Positions 17,897 through 27,394 of a stretch of 64,000 nucleotides of DNA are shown here, piece after piece (positions within the stretch are counted from its first letter, which is position 1; each line of letters begins with the position of its first letter). Under the pieces are notes generated by a model. That model was not told the DNA's origin and made no database searches. It saw only the letters and a program-made list of their open reading frames with translations. Both the position numbers and the translations under genes were made by a program. The DNA comes from Candidatus Cloacimonadota bacterium (GTDB lineage Bacteria; Cloacimonadota; Cloacimonadia; Cloacimonadales; Cloacimonadaceae): positions 1-64,000 of the forward strand of contig JAHDQK010000014.1 of NCBI GenBank assembly GCA_018433885.1, in the 5' to 3' direction.

Positions 17897-18784
17897 ATGC
17901 CAAAAGGAATGAAACGAGAAAGCGTGTTTGCCGATAAGGCTTTGCAAAACTATCTGAACGAGATATCAAAGTTCAAGACTCTCTCCCGCGAGGAAGAGCA
18001 CGAACTGGGCATCAAAGCCCGAGCGGGAGATGCCGATGCCATGAATCGTCTGATCCAAGCCAATCTGAAGTTTGTGGTTAAGATTGCAGCTCGCTACCAG
18101 AATAGAGGTCTATCGCTTTCAGAATTGATCAGCGAGGGCAACATCGGGCTAATCAAAGCCATCGAGAAGTTTGATCCTGATAAGGATATCAAGCTGATCT
18201 CCTATGCGATATGGTGGATCAAGCAGAGGATCATGCTTGCAGTTTCCGAAAAATCGTCCCTGATAAGAGTTCCATTGGCGAAATCCAGCACTGCGCATAG
18301 GATAAAAGCCACTCAGGAACGCTTGTTTGCCGAAACCGGGGAAAAAGCAAGTAGTGAAGAGATAGCAGAACGCCTGAACATTACAGAGAAATCCATCGAC
18401 CTACTAAAGGAGCAAATGCCGGAAACATCCTCCTACGACGAAGTTATGCAGACCACGGATTTCCAGGATTTCTCCACCCGGGATATGCTGGAGGACAGGG
18501 ATACTCTGGATCCCCAACAATTGTATCATCAGGACAGATTGAACAGCAGAATCCACCGCGCCATCAACAAACTGGAAAATAGAGAAGCGGAAATCATCCG
18601 CACCTACTTTGGCCTAAACGACAATCATGAGACCAAGAACTTCGCCCAAATCGCAGAAGTTATGGGGCTATCCCGGGAACGCGTGCGGCAGATCCAAAAA
18701 GAAGCTCTAAAGAAGATTCTCGTTGAGTTAAAACCCGACGAAGATGGATTTGTGGATGAATTCTTTGAACGTTACGACTATTAA
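17897..18784 (+). CDS. rpoD: RNA polymerase primary-type sigma factor (short, Bacteroidota-like)
   Basis: 295 aa. Region 1.2 is at about residues 14-50 (LQNYLNEISKFKTLSREEEHELG), region 2 at 55-125 (NLKFVVKIAARYQNRGLSLSELISEGNIGLIKAIEKFDPD ... ISYAIWWIKQRIM), then region 3. Region 4 ends with AEVMGLSRERVRQIQKEALKKI. It lacks region 1.1 and the long non-conserved insert of proteobacterial RpoD, as in Bacteroidota sigma-A. Length and region 4 are of group 1/2 type, so it could be the housekeeping factor or a close paralogue. No strong SD precedes the ATG. Confidence 0.85.
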   Translation: MPKGMKRESVFADKALQNYLNEISKFKTLSREEEHELGIKARAGDADAMNRLIQANLKFVVKIAARYQNRGLSLSELISEGNIGLIKAIEKFDPDKDIKLISYAIWWIKQRIMLAVSEKSSLIRVPLAKSSTAHRIKATQERLFAETGEKASSEEIAERLNITEKSIDLLKEQMPETSSYDEVMQTTDFQDFSTRDMLEDRDTLDPQQLYHQDRLNSRIHRAINKLENREAEIIRTYFGLNDNHETKNFAQIAEVMGLSRERVRQIQKEALKKILVELKPDEDGFVDEFFERYDY

Positions 18785-18801
18785 CCAGCAAGGAGCCAGG
18801 A

Positions 18802-19704
18802 ATGATAAAAGACTTTAACGAACTGATTCAAAAAGTGAAAGAAGCCAAACGCGGAACAGTAGTAATCGCAGCCGCCCAGACCGAAAGCGTTTTAGACGCG
18901 GCCATACTAGCAAAGCAGGAAAACCTGGCAGAAAGCATTCTTGTGGGCGATGCCCCGGCAATACGCGAGTTACTTCAGAAAATGGCTCCGGAACATCTAC
19001 AGAGTTTCGAGATCATCGACACCGGAAAGGACCTCAATCTCGCAGCCAAAAAAGCTGTGGAATTTGCCCGTGAAGACCGGGCGAACATCATCCTGAAAGG
19101 CAAGACCGATACCTCGATGTTGCTCAAGGCGGTTCTGGATAAAGAGCTCGGCTTGCGCACCAGCGAAGTTATTTCCGATGTGCTCGCTTATGAACATCCA
19201 GATAGAATCAAGCTGATGACTGATGGCGGCATCAATATCCTTCCTACTCTCTCTGAAAAGATCGCGATTATCAAAAACGCCGTCGAAGTTGCTCATAATC
19301 TGGGCAACCCAAACCCCAAAGTCGCAGTACTCTCCGCCATTGAAATGGTGAATCCCAAGATGCCATCAACCATGGATGCTGCTTTAATTTCCAAAATGAA
19401 CGAACGAAAACAGATTCCCGGTTGCATCATCGAAGGCCCCCTGGCGTTCGACAACGCTGTGGATCCTGCCGCTGCTGCCACCAAAGGGATCACCAGCCCT
19501 GTAGGGGGAACCGCAGATATCATGGTGGTTCCCAATATCGAAGCCGGCAATATATACGGCAAAATGCTTACCTACTACTGCAAATACCGGGTGGCTCATG
19601 TGGTGATGGGTACCAAAGTGCCGATCCTGATCCCATCCCGGGCAGATGACGGCGAGACAAAAATGCTCTGCATGGCTCTTGGCCTCGCGTCTCAGATCAA
19701 CTAA
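18802..19704 (+). CDS. ptb: Phosphate butyryltransferase (phosphate acyltransferase)
   Basis: 300 aa, PTA/PTB family: transfers an acyl group between CoA and phosphate, feeding a kinase that makes ATP. Recognisable parts are TVVIAAAQTESVLDAAILA near the N-terminus, NIILKGKTDTSMLLKAVLDKE at about 94-114 and EGPLAFDNAVDPAAAATKGI at about 211-230. The short single-domain length and the ILKGKTDT segment fit Ptb rather than full Pta. No buk lies next to it. Substrate range (butyryl, isovaleryl or acetyl) is not determinable here. Confidence 0.88.
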   Translation: MIKDFNELIQKVKEAKRGTVVIAAAQTESVLDAAILAKQENLAESILVGDAPAIRELLQKMAPEHLQSFEIIDTGKDLNLAAKKAVEFAREDRANIILKGKTDTSMLLKAVLDKELGLRTSEVISDVLAYEHPDRIKLMTDGGINILPTLSEKIAIIKNAVEVAHNLGNPNPKVAVLSAIEMVNPKMPSTMDAALISKMNERKQIPGCIIEGPLAFDNAVDPAAAATKGITSPVGGTADIMVVPNIEAGNIYGKMLTYYCKYRVAHVVMGTKVPILIPSRADDGETKMLCMALGLASQIN

Positions 19705-19710
19705 GCTCCC

Positions 19711-20178
19711 ATGAATATCCGTATCATCCAGCTTGGTAAAGACAAAGACAGCTGGCTGAAGGAAGCCATCGCGGAGTATCAAAAACGTCTGAGACCATTC
19801 TGTAAACTGGAGATCCTGGAGCTTGCCGATGTAAGCATCAGGGATGCAGGAACAACAGAGCAGGTAATTGATAGGGAAGCGAAAGCGGTGCTTGCCAAGA
19901 TTGATCCCTCAGACTACCTGATCCTCCTTGATGAAAAGGGATCCGAAAAAAGCTCGCTTGAATTTTCCGGTTTTTTGACTAGTATATCCGGTATGAAGAG
20001 AATTGTCTTTGTAATCGGTGGTGTTTTTGGTAGCAGTGATAAGCTCAAACAAAGCGCAGACACCTGCCTGAGCTTATCCCGCATGACATTTACCCACCGC
20101 ATGAGCCGCCTGATTCTGATTGAACAGATATATCGGGCAATGATGATCCAAAGCGGACGTCAGTACCACGTTGAGTAA
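19711..20178 (+). CDS. rlmH: 23S rRNA (pseudouridine1915-N3)-methyltransferase RlmH
   Basis: 155-aa SPOUT methyltransferase. It starts MNIRIIQLGKDKDSWLKEAI and has LILLDEKGSEKSSLEFSGFL, the knot region FVIGGVFGSSDKL, and the C-terminal RMTFTHRMSRLILIEQIYRAMMIQSGRQYH that is diagnostic for RlmH. It methylates helix 69 of 23S rRNA on the 70S ribosome. Confidence 0.95.
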   Translation: MNIRIIQLGKDKDSWLKEAIAEYQKRLRPFCKLEILELADVSIRDAGTTEQVIDREAKAVLAKIDPSDYLILLDEKGSEKSSLEFSGFLTSISGMKRIVFVIGGVFGSSDKLKQSADTCLSLSRMTFTHRMSRLILIEQIYRAMMIQSGRQYHVE

Positions 20179-20193
20179 TAAAGGATAATTTAA

Positions 20194-20346
20194 ATGATAC
20201 AGCTACTTTTGACACGCATGGAGACAGTGCAATACGCGCTCTGGATGATGGGCCAGGGAATGCTGGGGATATTTCTATTTACTGGAATATTCTACCTGCT
20301 AATATATGGTTTGGAGAAGATATTTAACCCTAAGAGCGAAAAATGA
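20194..20346 (+). CDS. 50-aa single-span membrane protein (OadG-like topology)
   Basis: Encodes 50 residues starting MIQLLLTRMETVQYALWMMG; the segment GMLGIFLFTGIFYLLIYGLE is a single transmembrane helix followed by a short basic tail. The Gly-containing GQGMLGIF start and one-helix layout recall the gamma subunit of oxaloacetate decarboxylase-type pumps, but the alpha and beta subunits are not nearby. AAGGAT lies 7 nt upstream of the start. The stop overlaps the next start as ATGA (20343-20346), coupling it to the C25-family gene. A small accessory of that secreted protein is another possibility. Confidence 0.6.
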   Translation: MIQLLLTRMETVQYALWMMGQGMLGIFLFTGIFYLLIYGLEKIFNPKSEK

Positions 20347-23300
20347 AGCGCCTGCTACTGATTCCCTTGCTGCTCGCATTTACCATGATCGCCAATGCCG
20401 GCATCAATGTGATATCTCAGACCCCCACCGAGATAGAACTGGAATTTGTGTTGGATTCCTACTCGGTGGAGAATGCAAACGGATTCTCCGTTATTCGCGT
20501 GGAAGGTGCCGGTTATCCCGAGACCATCGGAGCTCCATCTCTCCCGATGCTGGAATTTAAAGCCGGAATCCCACCTTATGGTTTTGCTTCTGCCACAATC
20601 CTTACCCTCAACGAAGAAAACCAAACCCTAACGCAAAGAATCCGCCCCGTTCCTCTTCCCTACGACAACCAAGGTATCTCTGATTATCGTTATGACATAG
20701 CTGAGGAGCATTACCGCAAGCCCCCACAGGATTATCTTATTCAGCTGGAAAAACAGTCCTTTCGGGAACACCCTTACATCCCATTTGTGATAAACCCCAT
20801 CCTTTATGATGGTCAATATGGCATCCGCATCCTCAGATATGCCAGAATACTACTTAAGATAAGTGGCGATACCTCCCAGAAATCCGGGTTAAGAACCGAT
20901 CCCATGGCAGAACATCTTTTATCCCAACTGGTGAACCCGGAGAACGCCAGAACCTGGCGGGAATCTACCCGCAGCACAATCAATTTTGCGGATTTCAATA
21001 GATCCCCCTGGTGGGCAAGGATCGAAACAGACAAACCCGGGATCTACCGGATAAACTTCGCCCAACTTTCCGGTTTTCCCAGAGACTTGATCGACCCCCG
21101 AACTTTCAGACTTTTTGCCACCTCCGGAGCTCCGCTCAATCAAAATGCGATCAGCCCCGGAGATGCGTTTACGGAAATCCCTATCCAAGTAATTGGTGAG
21201 GATGATGGTGTTTTTGACCCCTCCGATTACATAGTTTTTTATGGAACAGACCGCAGTGGATACTCCAAAAACAATATTTACCAAAACTCAGACCAAAGTG
21301 TTTATTACAATCCATATTCAGAAAACTCTGTTTATTGGCTCACTTTCGCGGGAGACTTCGCCGGCCCACCCTACAGGATCCCCTACGACGCTACCATAAT
21401 TGGCCATAATACCAGCAGGGAGAGCCACAGAGCAGTTGTGCATGTGGAAGAGGAAATTCATCGCCGGAACATTACCGGATTCAATTGGTATATGACCCGG
21501 ATGTTTGGCAGCTCCACTCAGGATTATTCTTTCGACATCAATCTCCCGGATCTGGATTCCACAGAGCCTCAAAAGCTGGAAATGCGCTTCCGACAGGAAA
21601 ATACAGCCGCCAATACGCAGCACCGCATCCAGATATATGTAAACGGCGTGATAGTCCCCAGTAACGGCCCAGATACCTCGGTTCATACATGGATCGGGAA
21701 TACAGTGTTCCTCTTGGCAGCGGAAACTACAAGCTTTAGCTCCGGCTCAAACCGCATTACGATCCGCGCTCTCAGAAGCCAGCCAGATAACTTCTTTTTG
21801 GATTACTACCGCATAACCTATTCTCAGAAACTCATTAAGTCAAACTCTCAATATTCTGTGAACGCATATCAAGGTGCAAACACCCAGGGAGTTCGCTACC
21901 TATTCGCGGGATCTTCTGCTGAAGTCCAGGTCTATAAATCCACGTCCCCCGGCCAGATCACCCGCATCCCCTTGTTTGACGAGGCTGGAGCTTTTTATTT
22001 TACCGGCACAGGCAATGCGGAAACCAGATTTATAGTCAGCAAACCCACAGAGATGTACAGCCCGGCTTTGATCAATGTCCTCCAGCCCACTGATCTTTCT
22101 GTAATGGATTCCCCGATCCAAAGCGTGATCGTTACTCCTGCAGAGTTTCTCACTCAGGCAAACGAACTGGCGGAACTTTACAATCAAAACTGGGGACTCT
22201 CCACTAAAGTGGTATTACAAAGCGATATCTTTGACCAATTTAACGGTGGCTATCCGGATCCGATGGCTATCCGCCAGTATCTGCGTTACGTGTATCACAA
22301 CGCTCCGGAGCCCAAACTAACTTCACTCACGCTCTTGGGTATGGGAACCATCGATTGGCGAAACTTCTCTGGTGAAGCGGCGGAAAGCAACCGCGTGATG
22401 ATCTTTCAGCATCACTCAAACTACATTACTGCAGACGACTATTTTGGAATGCTTACCAGCCTCAGCCATCCGGAGATAGCTATCGGAAGATATCCGGTAA
22501 ACAACACAAACGAGCTGAATACCATGCTCCGAAATCTAAGAAACTACACTCAGAAACCCATGCCCGGTTTATGGAGAAACAATGTACTCCTGCTGGCAGA
22601 TGACAATGTAAACGGCGATGTAACAAACGACTGGCAACACACGCGGGATATGGAATCGCTCTCCAAAATAATCAATCCCTCCGTGTTGATGAACAAAATC
22701 TTCGCCGCGGATTACGAGACAGACGAGTTCCTGAATAAACCCCGTGTAAGGGACGAGATGTTCAGCAACATCAACGACGGTCAGTTGATCTGGTACTACG
22801 TTGGCCACGGTGCTTTCGACACATTGGCTATGCAGAATTATTTTACCGGTTCCACGGATATGGGAAGATTCAACAATCCGGATATGCTGCCTCTCTTCAT
22901 CGCTGCATCCTGCGAAGTAAGTTCGTTTGACCATTGGGCTTACAACAGCCTGGGACAAAGAACTGTGCTCTTGGAAAACCGCGGCGCGATAGCCTCCGTG
23001 GGTGCTACCCGTAAGAGTTTCCCGGATCCCAATCACGAACTGATGAGGCGATTTGTTCCCAATATGACCAACGACCGGATGCCAGTGGGAATTGCCCTCA
23101 CCGCTGCCAAAATCAGCTTCACTCAAAGCGTGAATAACGACGCCATGTATGTGATCCTGGGAGATCCAAACATCCATATCGTACCCCCGCTTCACAGCCC
23201 CAGCGTGTTTGCCAACATAGATTCAGATACAGAACCCACAATGGAAGATGTAACTTTCCACAGCCGCAATCTTGCCAGATTCACTGGTTCCTTTGCTTCT

Positions 23301-24221
23301 ACGGGCATCGCCGGCACCGCCCAGATATTGGCTCTTGATCCCGGTTACAGCTATTCCATAAGTGGCAACTTGGTAAGTAAACCCGGTAAGCACATCTTTC
23401 GTGGAAATGTAAGCGTGGAAAACTCCAGCTTCAACACCTCTTTTTTGATTCCAGACGACGTCACTCCCGGCGCCAACGGTCTCGTTTTGGCTTATATTTG
23501 GGATCCACTTACTAAAAAGGATTTCAGCAGCTATTATCATCCCCTGAAGCTATCCGACGAAGTGCTTCCGGATGCTCCGGGCAATGCCTCTCCTCCCCAG
23601 ATCGAGATATTCCTGGGTTCCTACGACTTCCGCCCCGGTGATACCGTGAATACTTCACCGATCCTGTATGCCAAAATCTCTGACGAAAACGGAATCAACC
23701 TTACGGGTAGCGCGGGGCACAACATCCTGTTGGTGATCAACAACTCTCTGCAACCCATCCCGGTTACAGAGTATTTCAGCTATGATGCCGATTCCTACAG
23801 CGCTGGTACATTGATTTACCAGCTACCGGAACTCAAAGAAGGACCAAACAGCATCCAGCTCATCGCTTTCGACAATTTTAACCTGCCGGAAGTAGCCAGC
23901 ACCCATTTTATTGCTAAGAAGAGCGGCGATATCTCTTTGGAAAACCTGCTCGTTTACCCGAATCCCATCCGGAACTCCGGCCACATCACCTTTATCATAT
24001 CCGAAAATGCAGATTATACTCTGGATATCTTCAGTATGAACGGAAAACGTCTCAAACGAATGGAAGGCATCGCCACTCAGGGTTTTAACAAGATCCCCTT
24101 TGACGGCAAAGACCAATTTGGGGATGCCTTGGCAAACAACACATACTTTGTGAGAATCCGCGCTAAAACGCCCGATGGGAAGAGCATAGAAAAACGCGAG
24201 CGCTTGGTCATTTATAAATAA
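20343..24221 (+). CDS. Gingipain-family (C25) secreted protein with T9SS C-terminal domain
   Basis: 1292 aa with a signal peptide (KRLLLIPLLLAFTMIANA). An N-terminal propeptide-like part (GFSVIRVEGAGYPETIGAPSLPMLEF) is followed by a C25 caspase-like domain with putative catalytic H822 (YYVGHGAFD) and C857 (IAASCEVSSFDHW). Ig-like domains and a terminal FlgD-like sorting domain (LLVYPNPIRNSG ... NNTYFVRIRA) complete it. It is shorter than, and paralogous in layout to, the 1672-aa PorU-like protein at 40.5-45.5 kb. It may be either a second PorU-type sortase or a secreted protease cargo. Neighbouring cysS and rlmH give no functional clue. Confidence 0.8.
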   Translation: MKRLLLIPLLLAFTMIANAGINVISQTPTEIELEFVLDSYSVENANGFSVIRVEGAGYPETIGAPSLPMLEFKAGIPPYGFASATILTLNEENQTLTQRIRPVPLPYDNQGISDYRYDIAEEHYRKPPQDYLIQLEKQSFREHPYIPFVINPILYDGQYGIRILRYARILLKISGDTSQKSGLRTDPMAEHLLSQLVNPENARTWRESTRSTINFADFNRSPWWARIETDKPGIYRINFAQLSGFPRDLIDPRTFRLFATSGAPLNQNAISPGDAFTEIPIQVIGEDDGVFDPSDYIVFYGTDRSGYSKNNIYQNSDQSVYYNPYSENSVYWLTFAGDFAGPPYRIPYDATIIGHNTSRESHRAVVHVEEEIHRRNITGFNWYMTRMFGSSTQDYSFDINLPDLDSTEPQKLEMRFRQENTAANTQHRIQIYVNGVIVPSNGPDTSVHTWIGNTVFLLAAETTSFSSGSNRITIRALRSQPDNFFLDYYRITYSQKLIKSNSQYSVNAYQGANTQGVRYLFAGSSAEVQVYKSTSPGQITRIPLFDEAGAFYFTGTGNAETRFIVSKPTEMYSPALINVLQPTDLSVMDSPIQSVIVTPAEFLTQANELAELYNQNWGLSTKVVLQSDIFDQFNGGYPDPMAIRQYLRYVYHNAPEPKLTSLTLLGMGTIDWRNFSGEAAESNRVMIFQHHSNYITADDYFGMLTSLSHPEIAIGRYPVNNTNELNTMLRNLRNYTQKPMPGLWRNNVLLLADDNVNGDVTNDWQHTRDMESLSKIINPSVLMNKIFAADYETDEFLNKPRVRDEMFSNINDGQLIWYYVGHGAFDTLAMQNYFTGSTDMGRFNNPDMLPLFIAASCEVSSFDHWAYNSLGQRTVLLENRGAIASVGATRKSFPDPNHELMRRFVPNMTNDRMPVGIALTAAKISFTQSVNNDAMYVILGDPNIHIVPPLHSPSVFANIDSDTEPTMEDVTFHSRNLARFTGSFASTGIAGTAQILALDPGYSYSISGNLVSKPGKHIFRGNVSVENSSFNTSFLIPDDVTPGANGLVLAYIWDPLTKKDFSSYYHPLKLSDEVLPDAPGNASPPQIEIFLGSYDFRPGDTVNTSPILYAKISDENGINLTGSAGHNILLVINNSLQPIPVTEYFSYDADSYSAGTLIYQLPELKEGPNSIQLIAFDNFNLPEVASTHFIAKKSGDISLENLLVYPNPIRNSGHITFIISENADYTLDIFSMNGKRLKRMEGIATQGFNKIPFDGKDQFGDALANNTYFVRIRAKTPDGKSIEKRERLVIYK

Positions 24222-24231
24222 CGGAGCATAC

Positions 24232-25617
24232 ATGAAACTCTACAATACCAAAAGCCGTAGCAAAGAGGAGTTTATCCCCCTCAATGAGGGTAAACTCAAG
24301 CTCTATGCATGCGGTCCTACCGTCTATAACTATTTTCACATCGGAAACGCCCGGGCGTTCATCTTTTTCGATGTGGTTCGCCGCTATTTCGAATACCTCG
24401 GTTATGAGGTTACTTATGTGCAAAATATTACGGATATCGACGATAAAATCATCGAACAGGCGATAGCTGAAGAGCAACCATTTCATAAAATTGCCGCGAA
24501 ATATGCCAACGCCTTTTTGGAAGATTGCCATGCTTTGGGCATCAAAAAACCCCACCATCAACCCAAAGCCACCGATACCATGCCCCAGATCATCGAGCTG
24601 ATTAAGACCCTGGTGGACAAAGGCAATGCCTACGAAGTAGAGGGTGATGTATATTTCGACACTGCTTCCTTGCCCGAATATGGCAGCCTTTCCGGTAAGC
24701 AGATCGAAGACCAAATTACCGGGGCTAGAGTAGCTGAAAATCTCTCCAAAAAGCACCCAGCGGATTTTACCTTATGGAAAAAGAGCAAGCCCGGAGAACC
24801 TTGGTGGGAAAGCCCCTGGGGTAATGGAAGACCCGGGTGGCACACGGAATGTGTGGTGATGAGCCAACACTATCTGGGAGATAGTTTCGACATCCATGGT
24901 GGAGGTATTGATCTTGTGTTTCCTCACCACGAAAATGAGAATGCCCAGGCAATAGCCCTCACCGGCAAGCCCCTGGCAAGATATTGGATGCACAATGGCT
25001 TCCTGAACATCGATGGTGAAAAAATGAGCAAGAGCCTGAAGAACTTTTTCACCGCCCGCGATATCCTGCAGGAATACGATGCCGATGCTATCCGCCATTT
25101 CTTCCTGTCCAAACACTATCGTTCCCCCATCGATTTTACCCGCGAGTTGATCGAGGAATCTCACAAAGCCATGCAAAATTTCTACAAAGCCATAGATGCT
25201 TTTGATCCTAAACTACTGGAAGATATTGCCGGCAAGGAAGCCACCATGGATCAAGCGGAGTTAGATTTTCAGGATGCTATGAACGACGACTTCAATACCG
25301 CAAAAGCGATAGCCATCCTCTTTGATCTGGCTCACAAATCCAAAAAAGCTCCAGATCAAATCGAGAGAGGCCGGGCGGCTGCTACTCTGCTACGTTTGGG
25401 CAAAACTCTAGGTTTCTTTCAAAACATGCAAAGCCGCTCTGCGAGGGAAATGCCAGATCTTTCAAAATCCCTTATTGAACTTATCCTTGGTTATAGGTCA
25501 GATGCCAGACAGAATAAAAACTGGGTTTTGTCGGATAAAATTCGCGATGATCTCCTTGCTATAGGGATCGAAATCAAAGACAGCCCCGCAGGAACAAACT
25601 GGAATTTGAGGAAATAA
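24232..25617 (+). CDS. cysS: Cysteinyl-tRNA synthetase
   Basis: 461-aa class I synthetase. Zn-ligand Cys in YACGPTVYNY, HIGN at residues 36-39, the Zn-site segment GRPGWHTECVVM, and KMSKS at 264-268 are all present. SD GGAG precedes the ATG by 7 nt. The stop overlaps the next start (TAATG). Confidence 0.96.
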   Translation: MKLYNTKSRSKEEFIPLNEGKLKLYACGPTVYNYFHIGNARAFIFFDVVRRYFEYLGYEVTYVQNITDIDDKIIEQAIAEEQPFHKIAAKYANAFLEDCHALGIKKPHHQPKATDTMPQIIELIKTLVDKGNAYEVEGDVYFDTASLPEYGSLSGKQIEDQITGARVAENLSKKHPADFTLWKKSKPGEPWWESPWGNGRPGWHTECVVMSQHYLGDSFDIHGGGIDLVFPHHENENAQAIALTGKPLARYWMHNGFLNIDGEKMSKSLKNFFTARDILQEYDADAIRHFFLSKHYRSPIDFTRELIEESHKAMQNFYKAIDAFDPKLLEDIAGKEATMDQAELDFQDAMNDDFNTAKAIAILFDLAHKSKKAPDQIERGRAAATLLRLGKTLGFFQNMQSRSAREMPDLSKSLIELILGYRSDARQNKNWVLSDKIRDDLLAIGIEIKDSPAGTNWNLRK

Positions 25618-26438
25618 TGAAAAAGAAAATATCTCTGATAGCGATCATCATAGTGCTTTTGATAGTAGCCTATTTCTGGATTCTTCCCTTGTTTGGCAAT
25701 AACAGTAAATTGAACAAACCGGAAAGCGTAGCGTGGGATGCGGCAAACAACCGCTTCCTGATCTCAAATATGGGTAACGGCAGCATTATCGCCATGGATG
25801 AGGATGGAAACTTCAGTCCGTTCATGAACCGCCAATTCGAAGCCCCCAAGGGAATCATCACTTTGGGTGACATTCTTTATGTTACGGATCCCACCAGCAT
25901 CCACGAGGTGAGCCTTGGTGAAGCCAAGATCCTGAACAGCCATCCGATTCCGGAAGCTGTGGGCTTAAACGACATCGCCATCGGTGAAAATGGCAAACTC
26001 TATATTACCGATATGGCAGGCAATGCGATTCATCTCTTTGATCCAGCTACCAAATCCCACGAGAAGCTGCAAAGCCCTCTTCTGAACGCTCCCAATGGCA
26101 TTGTTTACGACCGTCCGCGCCGGCAAATGTTTGTGGTGAATAACAGCGAACACTCCCCCATTCTAAGCCTGAACGTAGTGGATAACGGAATCAGCATCTT
26201 TATGGATACTGTCTATTCCAATCTGGATGGAATCGCCATCGATGATCTGGGCAGAATCTTCTTCAGCTCTTGGGCAGAAGAAGCGATCATCCAGATTCCT
26301 CAAGAACAAAATCGCTTCATCACGGATCTCAAAGGATACGATGGGGCTGCAGATATCTTCTATCACCTGCCCACAAATGAGCTGATCGTACCGATGTTGC
26401 GCTCAAATAAGATCGAAAGGATTTCTTTGAATAAATGA
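25617..26438 (+). CDS. Membrane-anchored NHL/SMP-30-like beta-propeller protein
   Basis: 273 aa with an N-terminal signal-anchor (ISLIAIIIVLLIVAYFWILPLF). Repeated propeller-like strands follow: PESVAWDAANNRFLISNMGNGSI, GLNDIAIGENGKLYITDMAGN, APNGIVYDRPRRQMFVVNN, LDGIAIDDLGRIFFSSWAEE. The fold resembles gluconolactonase/SMP-30 and NHL proteins. No catalytic assignment is possible. It overlaps both neighbours by 1-4 nt. Confidence 0.75.
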   Translation: MKKKISLIAIIIVLLIVAYFWILPLFGNNSKLNKPESVAWDAANNRFLISNMGNGSIIAMDEDGNFSPFMNRQFEAPKGIITLGDILYVTDPTSIHEVSLGEAKILNSHPIPEAVGLNDIAIGENGKLYITDMAGNAIHLFDPATKSHEKLQSPLLNAPNGIVYDRPRRQMFVVNNSEHSPILSLNVVDNGISIFMDTVYSNLDGIAIDDLGRIFFSSWAEEAIIQIPQEQNRFITDLKGYDGAADIFYHLPTNELIVPMLRSNKIERISLNK

Positions 26439-27055
26439 ACGAAAAACCCCACTTGGTGATTTACCCTACGGTGATCACCAAACTTTTTGATGATTTTGAA
26501 CAATACCAAAATGAGCTGAAGGTTTATAGCCTGAACATCCCCCATGTTCCCAGAATGCTCAGCCATGGCGAAGCGAATGGCTTTGACGGTGGAATCTGGA
26601 CCATAACCACCAATCGCGTAAAGGGGAAACCGTATCTGGACGATCCCAGCTTTGATGCTTCGCGCTTGGCAACTTCCCTTGCAGAATTCCACAGCTTCAG
26701 CTTATCCAAGGGTAAGTGTCTGTGTCATATGGATAATCAACCCAAAAACATCCTACTAAGCGGCAACGAGTTCTTTTTTGTGGATTTCTCAGATAGCCGA
26801 GTGGATTATCCCGAAACCGATGTATCCCATTTGTTACTGTTTTGGGCAGAAGAATTTACCTATATGGAATTCATTGCTATCGCCGGATGCTTCTTGAACA
26901 GCTACCAACAAATCATCGCGCTGGATTCCAAGCGCTGGACAAAACAACTGAAACTGAGCATTTACCGCTTCGATTTCCGCCGTACCATGTTTTATAAAAA
27001 ACACCCTTCTGCAGATAGCCCCAGAAACCGTAATTGGCTAGAAGCAGTAGTATAG
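26435..27055 (+). CDS. Minimal protein-kinase-like fold (APH/Kdo-kinase-like) protein
   Basis: 206 aa. It contains a kinase catalytic loop H98-M-D100-NQPK-N105 (CHMDNQPKNILL) and a metal-binding D117-F-S corresponding to DFG (FFVDFSDS), typical of the aminoglycoside phosphotransferase/choline kinase/Kdo kinase group. The N-lobe is short and I see no clear glycine loop, although a lysine in TNRVKGKPYL could serve ATP binding. The substrate is unknown. It is the last gene of the unit starting at cysS. Confidence 0.65.
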   Translation: MNEKPHLVIYPTVITKLFDDFEQYQNELKVYSLNIPHVPRMLSHGEANGFDGGIWTITTNRVKGKPYLDDPSFDASRLATSLAEFHSFSLSKGKCLCHMDNQPKNILLSGNEFFFVDFSDSRVDYPETDVSHLLLFWAEEFTYMEFIAIAGCFLNSYQQIIALDSKRWTKQLKLSIYRFDFRRTMFYKKHPSADSPRNRNWLEAVV

Positions 27056-27093
27056 CTGGTAAGCTCCCACAACCTTGCTTTTGTTTTAGCTAT

Positions 27094-27204
27094 CCCATCG
27101 CTCCCCCTTTGCTCACAGCTATCCAGTAGCTGATCCCAAGCATCTTCGATGCAGTATCGACTGCTGATTGACGCCTTGGCGATTGCTTCAATGAATGGGG
27201 ATGG
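27094..27204. repeat. Structured intergenic repeat, copy B
   Basis: Lies between the convergent mini-kinase gene and ffh. Starts CCCATCG (27094), ends AATGGGGATGG (27204). Internal hairpins are CAGCTA-TCCAG-TAGCTG (27116-27132), GCATC-TTC-GATGC (27140-27152) and CAGT-ATCG-ACTG. It carries the GATGCAGT core (27148-27155). The right end (CTTGGCGATTGCTT...AATGGGGATG) matches copy A closely. The rest of the 339-nt gap (27205-27394) holds no recognisable gene, only a weak TCTGCA/TGCAGA inverted repeat. Confidence 0.6.
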
Positions 27205-27394
27205 TGCGGAGATTCGATTAACCGATATGGTATAGGGTGCGTGGGAACTTTGTATGGTGCAGGCACAATCCCAATGCTATGTGTCGCACAGAGCTCTGGA
27301 GGGAGTGTGTTATTGATCTGGCTGCAGAGGAGGACGTCTGCAATCTTGGAGTTACCTGCAGATAGACAAGCGGCTAATACGGGTCAGCCGGGTT

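Noticed and set aside
22569-23195. 208-codon minus-strand frame inside the C25 gene
   Set aside because: Antisense to a well-supported coding region with catalytic motifs; no SD and no recognisable domain.
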